A stretch of 64,000 bases of DNA from Xanthostigma xanthostigma. Taxonomy: Eukaryota > Arthropoda > Insecta > Raphidioptera > Raphidiidae. This document shows, piece by piece, positions 22,001-34,000 of this stretch; position 1 is the first letter of the stretch; each line of letters opens with the position of its first letter. The stretch spans positions 2,356,001 through 2,420,000 of the forward strand of contig OY754473.1 of NCBI GenBank assembly GCA_963575645.1, given 5' to 3'. The notes beneath the pieces are model-generated. The model had not been told where the DNA came from. It did not search any database and worked only from the letters and a program-made list of their open reading frames with translations. A program made the translations under genes and the position numbers.

Positions 22001-25000
22001 GTGTTTTGTTTTTCGCATGCACAGTGGATTTCGATCGGTACGTTTAAAAACAAGAAACTCATATTTTTAATAATGTCGAACATTTCAAATATTCATACGG
22101 TATAGGTAGTTCCTAAGACTAAATAATAATATACAGCTAAGATAACTGAACACGAGACAGTTTTTGCAGCTAGATTCCATGCTAGTAGGTTTCAAGCGTG
22201 CTGTGGTGCTTGGATTTCGTGATGACTTTATGTGTTCGCTTCACACGATGCGTGTATTGAAACTTGCTTTGTAGATCGGTTTGGTGCGCATGCAGTAACA
22301 TTTCGATTGTTAACAAAATTGGACGTTTATTGTCTCTGAACAGAACACACGCTATGACGCCGTGCTTGTTTGTGGGCGTCTGTCCACGTCGCTCATGCGA
22401 CAAGATACTGTTTCCTGATTGGTTCTTGTCAAAACAAGCAGACAAACAAGCACGAAAAATAGCCTCGGTTCTAATTTTGAAATCCAACTTGTAACCAAGC
22501 ACGCGAGCCCGCAGTGACGTCTCAGCAACGATTCTAGCGTCAAAACCAACCTCGTGTGCAGCGGCCTTCAGATCTAGCTAAAGTTTGCTATTATTGTTGC
22601 TAAATTTATTTTCAAACAATATCACCATACGGACGGTAACATTGTTTGAAAAGAAATTATTCTTATATGGGCAGGACGGCGGAGTTACAAATTTTACGAT
22701 GCGAGCGTTTGTGGTGAGCACTAGGGGAAACTTCAAACTCAAATTTTCCGTATGTCAGTGAGCAATGTTTATTAAAAGTGAAAATAGTTATAATTTTATA
22801 GTTTTTTAATTACAAAGAAAACATGAGCAAAACTAGGCGATCTGGAAATGGTTGTTGTGTTCTGGGCTGTTGCGCTGATGGCGATTTAAATAAAATAAAG
22901 ATCATTGGCGCCATAATTTGACGTTCCGCTGTCAGTGTAAACAAATTGATTATTTATATATTGTACGTCATAATTGATAAATAAATAATTCTCACGTACC
23001 TTTTATGTTATGCTATTTATATAATGGTTTACAATCTGAATTTTATTGTATATAAAATTAACAGCGGTTTTGCTTATTACATTTTTTCATGGCCAACTAA
23101 AGTTTTTGAGATATCACCACAGAAACGTGTCGCGATTTCCATAAAAAGTGAGTTAAATAATTCTCTATTACCCACTAGTGGCGCTAATAGCCTTCGTGCA
23201 CACAGCCTATAGCATTGTGATAATGGACGTGTCTTAACAACAATAACAGCAAACTAAACTGTATAATTTTTTTAATTCCCTGCTAAAACGAAACAATTGC
23301 ACGAAACATTTCAGCAACGAGTACGCGAATGCAATAGTTCCTCGGACGAGAATCGTTCGTCTGGTCATGCTAGCATGTCCGATACGGGTCAGAGCTCGCC
23401 GCGCGGTGCCGTGCAACGATCGGCGCGCATGGGACGTTCGGGCGCGAACGCGCACGGGCAGCGCGCCAGACATCGGGCGACGCCGGCCAAACTGCACGCG
23501 CCGTGGCCGGGAGGCGGAGGTCTCGACGACATTCGAAGAGCGATCCAACAGCTGAGCCTGCGCAGTCACACGAGCAGCAGCACGCATTCGAGCGCCGGAT
23601 CAGAAGGCTCGGAACCGGCCGCTCGACGTCTGATGCGTCACTCGTCGCTCGAAACAGTCAACACCAACGTTACGAGCGCCGATGAATTCGTTTGGGTCGA
23701 CTCGCACAACAGGTAAAATATAATCACGATAAAATTTCAAGATGGCCGGTACAGGAATTACCGTTTCTCGCCGAGAGACAGCAGGAAAAAGTGCCAGCCA
23801 CATCTGCCCGCGCCGGGATTCGAACTCGGTACCTCCCGAATGCGAGTCTAGTGCTCTCACCACTACGCCACACCGCTCGGTTCATTAATTATATTCTTAC
23901 TACAGCCTTGAAACTTGATATTAGCTATTTTTGTCGCACTCACGAACTTTAAGTTCGCGTTGTAAATGCTTTTTTTTTTTTTTGAGAATGCTTCTTACGT
24001 AATTAAAAATAAAAATCTATACTAATATATAAAGCTGAAGAGTTTGTTTGTTTGGTTGAACGCGCTAATCTCAGAAACTACCGTAAAATGGGGTGACTTT
24101 GACCACTGGGGTGAAGTTGACCAAAAACTAAAAAAATGTTTCAGTGCTAAATACTTTCCGTATTGATATAATTATTCGGAAGTTTTATTGCTTAAATATT
24201 AAGCTAATATATTGTCAAAAGTTTTCATGTAAACAAAATGTTTTAATTTTTATCTATACATGATACATACGAAGCCAAAGTCATATATGAAAGTTAATGA
24301 AAATTCGTAGTGCTCAAACTATCATTAATATTTGCAAAACCAGAAACTTTACGACTAATATGTTTCGTTATTTTAATAACGTGATTTTTCTGTGTCAACA
24401 CTTTATTATCATATTTTACATAACTTTAATAACTGGATCGCAGTATTCTAAATATTCAACTTTGACAATATTTTTACGATTTTGGGGTTAACTTGACCGC
24501 CTGGGTGAAGTTGACTAGCTTGCAGAGTCTTGCAAAAACTTGCAGTCTTGTGTGTCTGTACTGTTCTAGCAACGCGGTTTGTTCTGATGAATGAATGTGA
24601 GTGGTTGTAAAATTGAGTTCTTAATTATTTAAAAGTGTAATTTGACGATATGCCGAGAATATATTTAGGTGCTCGAGTTTTTAAAGATTATAGTGAAGAA
24701 ACATTAGAAAAATGCTTAGAAGAGGTTTTAGAAGGAAAGATAAGTGTAACTCAGGCTTCTAAAAAAATATTAATAAATACCTACATATTAATTAATATTA
24801 ATTGTACGAACCCAAAACCGGTCGCAGAGGGGAATTTTTGTTTAATTTGGACCTTTCGGCGTTTAATTTTAGCTAAAATGTTTTTTTATATTTGAAAGTA
24901 GTTTTAGTGATATTTATATACATTTTTGTTGACATAAACTGCTTAATTTCAATCTGATTTAAAGTAAACTGTTTAATTTCGACTTTTTTGCATTATTTAG

Positions 25001-28000
25001 GTTGTTCGGACTTTAATGTTCGTTTTTTTTTTTAAATAAATGTTTCATAAAATGTTCTTTTCATTTTCCTGTGGACAAACTAACCCCAACTAGCTAAAAT
25101 AAACAATTAGAATGAAAATTAAAGCTGTGGTCAACTTCACCCCATTTGGGGTGAAGTTGACTATTACGCCATTTTATTTTTTTCTTGATAATGGTAAACA
25201 AACTAAAGATACTACTTTCCCTTAACGCTAGTACTACCTAATACCCATGTTGTCAAAAAACAATATCCCTGAATTTTTGTAGTCTTCACATAGAAATTTT
25301 AGTTCAAACCTAAAAATTGGTCAAAGTCACCCCATTTTACGTACTGGTTCGAATTGAAAAAAAAAATTTTTGTGGGATATCCCATTTATCGAGGAATGCT
25401 GTATAATATCACGCTACAACGAATAGGAGCGGAGCATTAATGAAAAATGTTGCATAATGTATCTCAAAAATAAGCGTCTAAGAGTGCATTATTTTTCACG
25501 TAGTATTCTCTCTTTTGATATTTAAGTAAAATCGAGTTCATATATTTTTAATGCTGATAAAGTCTATAAAGAGTTATTTTAACACACTAATTTATAAAAT
25601 CTACCAATGTAGAAATTTCTTCTCTTCTTTAGAAAATGTTTGAATGGATCTGACTAACTGAGTGAGGTATAAGCAAAAAACACTTTTATTTTAAATGCTG
25701 TCCTCTGGGACCGAAATTCTATCCTAGATCAATTTTTCGCTCTGGAAAATCTCGTTTCTGTAAATTTCATCACAATCGTTAGAACGAATGGGGAAGGGAG
25801 GAACATGAGTACACACATTCCTCTTAGTTTACCGAGATGAATGTTGTGTCCAAAATTCATGATGATCGGAGTTACCGTTCAAAAGTTTTTGTCGATAAAA
25901 AGCAGTCTTTATACTTTTTTTAACTAATTTTTTTTTTAATTAATTAAATAAAATTAAAATAAATTTAAATGTAAGCCTTAGAAGAAAGCAATGCAGAAAA
26001 TAAAAAAAAAATAAAAATATATTCGCCCAACGTGGGACTCGAACCCACGACCCTGATATTGACAGTCGCAGGCTCTACCGATTGAGCCACCTGAGGTTGT
26101 GTTCTCACAACGCTAATATGAGTATATCTAGTTAGTGCATTTCACATGAATAGAAGCTTATTTTTGAGATACATTTTGCAGCATTTTTCATTAAAGCTCC
26201 GCTCCTAATGGTCGTAGCGTAATATTATATAGCCTATAGCCTTCCTCGATAAATGGGCTATCCAACAAAAATTTTTTTTCAATTTGAATGAGTAGTTCCT
26301 GAAATTAGCACGTTCAAACAAACAAACTCTTCAGCTTTATACAGGATGTCCCATTAAGAATGGAACATAGAACAACCGCAGATTCTCCAATTCAAAATAA
26401 AACGATTAAGCGAAATATGCTTAGATAAAATGTTACTCGCTCTACCAGTGGCGTACGGCAGGAGTAAGTAATGCTTGTACCCCTTCTAAATGTTACGCCG
26501 CTGTCTAAATTTTAATTTTGACTATAATTTTAATTTTTTTGATATTTTCTAAGTCAATAATGTACACTTGTTAGTTTGTTGTAGTCATTGGTTTTCGAGA
26601 TATTCGCAGTTAAAGATAGATAGACATGTACTTTTTATTTGTATTATTATAAATAATATTCATTTTTATAATTTTGTCTTAAAAAAACTGCGAATATCTC
26701 GAAAACCAATGACTTTACAACAAACTAACAAGAGTACATTATTGACTTAGAAAATATCAACAAAATTAAAATTATAGTCAAAATCAAAATTTAGACAGCG
26801 GCGTAACATTTAGAAGGGGTACAAGCATTACTTACTCCTGCCGTACGCCACTGGTAGAGCGTACTGAACTAATTTTTTTATTGTTAGGTGCATTTTATGA
26901 TATTTAACAAGTGTGCCGATTTGAGTAAAATTATACGGTGTATTAAAAAAATTATGGACATTAATAATTTTTCAGTTTTCAACTTCAACACCCCGTATTT
27001 CGGAGACGAGTAACATTTTATCTAAGCATATTTCGCTTAACCGTTTTATTTTGAATTGGAGAATCTACGGTTGTTCTATGTCCCATTCTTAATGGGACAC
27101 CCTGTATATTAGTATAGATAAGAAGTCATCCACTTCAAAAATTGTTCGCAGGCTGGTAGAACTCCAGCACCTACCGTGGACGCAGCAGTGCGTGCAGCGC
27201 GTACTGCGATCGGGACGATGCCGCGAACACCTGACTCGCATCAGCGCCGAAGTAATTCCGCGACTGAGCTATCTCCTGCAGCGGGCGCTCGTGCGAGTCG
27301 GCCGCGAGACGCAGCGTCTTTCGGCGCCGGTCGGCCTGTGCTCCAAGCACGAAGTGGCGGCCGCGTTCCGCATAGTGCTCTGCCCGCCGTTGGCCGACTC
27401 TTGTATCAAGGCGTGCTTGCGAGCCGCCACGATGTTCGCCGTGTCGGGCGACTGCGTCCTGCGCCAGAGCAAGTCGCTGAGAGCCGGTCTTCAGCTGCCT
27501 GTCGGACGGTTCCAACGATGGATGACGGACGTCAGATTGGGAAAATTCATTCACGAGTAAGCTTTTTCTGTTATCTATATGCAGTAGAGCGTCGATTGTC
27601 CGAATTAATTAGGGGACATGGGTGTTCGGAAAACCGGTTTTATTATTTTCTTATGGTAGTTTGGGAGCCGCAATCCCAAGTCAAATAAATGACTTTTTTT
27701 TCCTCAAATAATTACCCAAAATATGCTATAAAAAAATTGGTTGTCTGTAAAGTCGGTTTACGGACGATAGTTTTACGTGATAACGTATTCCGTAATACAT
27801 AACCTAAACCTCCCAAAATTTGGTTTCAATCCGCTTATCCTTGGTGTCGGAATGATAAGAAATGTCAAAAGTGACGTTTGCAACTTACAAAGTATTATGT
27901 TCTAATAATAATTAGTTATTCCAATAGTTAACTTAGAAGGCTTTGCAAATCACAAAATACTAATGTCAAAAAATAAACATTAGAAATGCAGCCGTTTTCA

Positions 28001-31000
28001 TGTTAAGACAAGACATACGTTATTTTCTAATTTCCATGTACGGCAAACAAAGACGACCGACCGTGTCGCGCGCGCGCCATGCAATAGACAACAATGCATT
28101 TATACAGCTATTTTTCTATATAAATTTGTATAAAATATTTTTCTATATAAATTTGTATAAAAAAACTGTTTAGGCAAATTCTGTTATACGAAATCTATGT
28201 AAAATGTTCTCCTCTTTCGTTTAAGACTGGTTTCAAACCGATCTGATTTAAATTGAGCGAGAAATTAGCAAAAAGCACGCACAGGGTCAGGCGGAACGCT
28301 ACGCGTTATGCGTTATGCGTTAGGAACGTTACGTTACACTTTTTCGTACATGCAGCCGGTGTTTTATCAATTTATAATATTGGTGATTCATCATAATATT
28401 GGTGATTCATCAATTTATAAGACGTTATCACGTCAATAATTAATAAAAATTCACGTAAAAATTTATTTGATTTAATTTAATACGAAATATAATTAAATAA
28501 TTATAGTAATGTAATTAATAAAATATTAATTGATTAGTACTCAGCTGTCACTAGTCACTGTCACTACAACAACAGAGACAGAGGCCACATGTCAGTATTA
28601 AAAAATTAATAAAATCAAAAGTACGTGATAAATTATTCTGAAATTTTTGCAGTGTGTATTTCAGACATCGCTCTATCCATTAAAAAGTTTTTTTTGTGGG
28701 GTCAAGTTTGTCAATTTTTTACAAACCCTCAATTTCCGGAGTTATTGAACAAGGACACTCATAACGGCTCATGTATTTTTGCATAACTTTAATTAATTAT
28801 ATCTCTTAAACGGTGTGATAAAAAAATCTGATTCTTTTTCGGCAGGTGTCTTTAATTATAATTAGTGTTGGACGATTATGAATGATATAATCGAAATATT
28901 TCGATTATGGCCGAATAATCGATCATTCGATTATGGCAACCGAGATATCATTCGCTTGAATCGATTATGAAATATGAAATGAATATTAATCCTGATACAG
29001 TACTATTGCTATGTCGACTGTCGATTATATAATGTGATATAACAATATATCATTCTGTTTCTGCATCTACATGCACTGGGATGGGGAGTCTGCTAGCACT
29101 GGAGAGTGGGGGTGTTTCGATTGTACATACTTTGTTATACTTAGTGTTAACTTATAGTTGAAGAAGTGACGTGGTGCTTGTATTATTTTAAATGATATTC
29201 ATAATCATGACATAAGAAACAATCAAGATATTAGACTAAAGAAATGCAGATTGAAAATGTCTCAGAAAAATCCATCCTACTTTGGCAGTGTTTTATTTAA
29301 TAAACTACCAAATAGCTTGACTGAAATTCAGTGTGGTAAAGAATTTAAGTTCAAACTTAAATCAAATTTCTAAAAAATTGTTTTTATTACATTTAGGATT
29401 TTTTAAATTAGAATTTTAATGTTTAACTCATTATTGACGATGTATCCATCTAGGGCATAACAAATATATTTCTATTTCTATTCGATCATACCAGTGATTC
29501 CATTATTAATATTGTGTTAAGTAATATTGACAAATCGAAATTGCAAAGTTAGAACATAATTCATAATCGATATTTTGAATGATCATTCGCTTATACTGTA
29601 AAAGTAAATAAAACGAAATTAATAATTGCCAAGTTTGCGCATCATTCATAATCGATAATTCGAATGATCATTCGATTATAAAAACCGATTATTTCGATTC
29701 ATTCGATTATTGAAATATATCGATTATGCCGAACACTAATTATAATCTTTTGAATAAATATAAAAAAATGTAAAGTTTAAGTCATTTTCAAATATTAAAA
29801 AATATTCGAATAAGAAATAATAATTTATAAAGTCATGTAAAATTTTTTTGTTGCCAAAAAGTATGAACACAATTACTACTAATATGGTTGAGCTATGTCA
29901 TTATAAATTTAATTCATCTAGGTATGCCGCAGTATACTTATGTGCCGGAATGGAGAACCTCCTCGAGGAGATACTGATGCAGTGCATGCCGGGCGACAGC
30001 GAGACTACATTGACCGCTTCGATTCTCGAGCACTGCATCGCTAACAACGGCGATCTTTGGGGCTTGCTTCAGCCGTACGCTCACCTGAACGCCGGTCGCA
30101 TAGCGACCGGCGTTCTAGCGATGCCTCGATGGGCGTCGGCTTCGAGCCTCGGATCCGGATCGGGCCGCGATTCGGGTCGCGGATCCGGACCGTCGGAACC
30201 GACGCTGCTGACGACGTGCGTCGGCAGTCTCGGCGAGCTGCAGGAACTCGTCGCGAGACTGCGCCCGCGGCTGCCGCTCAGTCGATCGGCCATACAAACG
30301 CTGTTCTACTTCATGCGGTGCTCACAGCTCGAGCACGTCGAACAGATCGCGTCCGGAACGGTACAGGAACTGTGCTACGAGCGCGCGTACGTTGTGCTGC
30401 CGCCTCTCGTGGAGTGGCTGCGCGTCGCGGCGGCGTTCGGCGAGTATCGACAAGCCAGCTTGTTGGATAGCGACGATATCATGCAAGCGGCGCGACTTCT
30501 CTTGCCGGGCGTCGACTGTCCGCCGCGACCTCTGCTTTATCCGGACGAGAATGGATCGACTGTTGAGCTGGCGTTCAGATTCTTGCTGAACGGGAACGTA
30601 CAACAGGCGTTGCCGCTGTTGCCGGCCACGACCAGGCTAGACACTGTAGGACCGCAGGGACTCACTGCCTTGATGCTGGCCGCCTTGCAGGTACGATCCG
30701 TTTTTAACCCTTTGCGCCGAATTTATTATATTTTTTGCATTCTTCCAATCTATATAATATACCACTCGTTGACTTAGGTACTGAGTGTACTGACTGTACA
30801 TAATTTTAATTCAAACATTTTTATTATGTACATAATTTTAATTCAAACATTTTTATTATGTACATAATTTTAATTCAAACATTTTTATTAAGTAGGTACA
30901 TAATTTTAATTCAAACATTTTTATTATGTGTACATATAATTTTAATTCGGAATTTTTATTATGTGTACACATAATTTTAATTCAAACATTTTTATTATGT

Positions 31001-34000
31001 GTACACATAATTTTAATAGTTCAAGATAATGTGTTTATTTTTAACAAATTACATTTTATTTTGTGTTACACATCGATAATAAGTAAGAAAAAAAAAATAC
31101 AAATCATCTGTGCAGTAGTTGAGTAAAGATTTATGTGTATTGCGTGTCATTTTTGTGTAATACTTGCAGGACGATGCGAGCTCCGTATCGATCCTGTTGG
31201 ATTCGGGCGCCAATCCCGACATTGAAACTCCGGCACCGTCCGAGAACCAGCACTGGACCGCGTTGACGTACGCTGCCGCCTGTGGCAACTGCAGGGCAGC
31301 GCGCTTGTTGCTCGAACGAGGCGCCAAAGTCGAGGGCGGCGCGCGACCGAGCGAGGAACGCTGCACGCTGACGCCGCTTCAAGTCGCGAGCGGCAATGGA
31401 TGTCTCGAAATGATATCGCTGCTCCTGTCGCACGGCGCTCACGCGTTCCTGTCGACGCTTCAGCGCGACACGATGTGTTATTCGGGCTCGGCGCAACGCG
31501 GCTGCTACACGGCCATATCGGTCGCTGCGGCTCACGGCAGAAGAGCGACCGTCCGTCGGCTCGTGGCTCAACCGCCGGCTCCGTCGTCGTGCGGCGACGT
31601 TCTATCGCTCGAGGAGATGCTCGCCGAGGGGCGGCAGTCGAGCGAGCCGCAGCCACCGCCTGCGGCCGAACCGAACAAGTCTCAGCTGCGCGCTCTGCAA
31701 GAAGCGATGTGCCACGGCGCCGAAGCTGATCATCTCGACGTGGCGCTCGAGTTGAGGGCACTCGGCGTGCCGTGGACGTTGCACTGTTGGATGCATGCGC
31801 TCGCGGTAGCTCTCCAACAACGACTCGACTGTGTCATCGATCAGCTGCTCCAGGATTTTCTACAGGTGTGCCCGGACGACTACGGTACGCAGTTTATCCA
31901 GGAGTGCTTACCGCTACTCTTCAACATATTCAGATATAGCAAGGTAAATTAATACGCTAAGGTTAAAGATGTTTGCCTCCCTTTTTAGAAAAAACCTCAC
32001 AATTTCTCCACATAAATTATATATCGTTTTACAGATAATTGCTTGCTCTACTGACATCGACAACTAAAAAATTTATTATTGCTTTTGTTTTTGTAAATTA
32101 ATTAAAATACAGCAACGCTGAACGACGTCTGCCATCTGACGGCTTTAATTTTGAAACAACGTCAACACTTCGATCTGTCATCTGACCTTCATATTGTAAT
32201 ACAACAGACACAATACTGCATACTGCCATCTGACGGCTTTAATTTTGAAACAGCGAGCAACGCTGAACAACGTCACAGCAATGCTGCATGATGCCATCTG
32301 ACGGCTTAGCTCAACGCTTTTGCTACTTGCGCCTCTATATGACAATTTTAGTAAAATATTTCTTCGATCTGTCAACTGAGCTTCATATTGTAATACAACA
32401 AAAAGAAGAACGTTATAAGCAGTGTGCAAAATTAAAAACGAATTGAATACCTGCAATTATATTTGAAAAATAATTTTGTAAAGTGATAATTATTATACTT
32501 ATTTAGTGCGAATAATTCGCACAGGTCACACTAGTAAATAGTATTAAATACTTGTAGGATATTTGGCCGTACAGTATTCCTTTCTGTTTTGTATTCGGAT
32601 TACGGAATGCATAGGTTCGAATTATAAAGACCACACTGTATCTATGGGTTATGTGCAAGGAGGCGGAGTTACAAATTTATCGATGCGAGCGTTTGTGGTG
32701 AGCACTAGGGGAAACTTCAAACTCAAATTTTCCGTACGTCAGTAAGCAATGTTTATTAAAAGTGAAAACAGTTATAATTTTATAAAGTTTTTTAATTACA
32801 AAGAAATCATGGGCAAAACTAGGCGATCTGGAAATGCTTGTTGTGTTCCGGGCTGTTGCGCTGATGGCGATTTTAATCATTGGCGCCATAACTTGACGTC
32901 TGTTGTCACTGAAAGCAAATTAATTATTTATCTGGGGGCACGGCAGTGCCCCCGCCAAGTCGAGCGCGAAGCAAACACTGCCGTACTACCTTTACTGGAA
33001 CCATTTCGCCGCATTTTCAGGCCCCTATTTGAGAACCTCTGGATAAGACCAGAACGCAGAAATTTTCGTCATCCAGTTAGCTATAATCACATACTTAAAA
33101 TCCAAAATTTCAAGTCTGTAGGTCATTTAGTTCCGAAGTTAAGCGAAAGCAAAGTTTCGCATTTACGACACTCACTCACTCATGATCATCAAAATAGAAC
33201 TAGTACTTCCCATAAACTCAGAGAGCTGAAATTTGGTACAGAGTTAGGGTTTAATGGTCACATAAAGGGAAAACTATAAAAACTCAAATTAAATACACTA
33301 AAATATTAATTTCGCTCAAAATTTGGTCAAAATATAATGCATTGAACTAAGAGTGGCGGTGATACACGCACACGTTGCTAGATAGCGCTGACTGTATTTT
33401 AAAACGCGCTTACTACTCGCACACGTCGCTAGATAGCGTTGACTGTATTTTAAAACGCGCTCACTACCCGCACACATCGCTAGATATTTTGGGCCATTCC
33501 AAGCTCATAACAGGTCTATGAGCTATGAATGAATTAAGCAAACCCGTGTTTTCTTTCATAAATCATGTAGCTTTATGGAAAATTATACTTACTAAAGTTT
33601 AATTTAACTTTTCTTTTTCTTAATTTGTTTTTTTTAATTTGTGACAACACAGCTCATTTAAAGCTCAGAAACAAAATTTTACTTTAATTTCAAAATATAA
33701 ACACTGTTACGTCGTGCGAAACAATGAAATTTAACATTTTTAAACAATGAAATTTAACATTTTTAAACAATGAAATTTAACATTTTTAAACATTTTTTAT
33801 TTTAACAAGAAATAAAACTTCATTATTTAATTGTATACTTTAATTTTACAATATATATAAATTGTGGAATTTAAACTATATATTGATAATAAATAATGTC
33901 AGGAATGAAAAACACACATATAAAGAAAAGAAAGATTTGTAATAATAAAAAAACTACATCTAAAAAGAAAAAAAACTGTGTCAAAAAAGAAAATCTAATA

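Larger units (their letters stand above)
24016..25480 (+). mobile_element. Helitron copy split by another transposon
   Basis: Starts TCTATACTAATATATAAAGC at 24016 after A, is interrupted at 24081/25342, and resumes with TACTGGTTCGAATTG to about 25480, where similarity ends without a CTAG terminus. Same family as 6361-6958. Confidence 0.7.
27653..29790 (+). mobile_element. GGTAGTTTGGGAGCC element, copy 2, opened by two insertions
   Basis: Matches 7893-8461 over 27653-27730, 28436-28862 and 29739-29790. The gaps are repeat A (27736-28435) and a hAT element (28863-29738). The far right end is missing. Located in intron 4 of the BTB/ankyrin gene. Confidence 0.7.
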
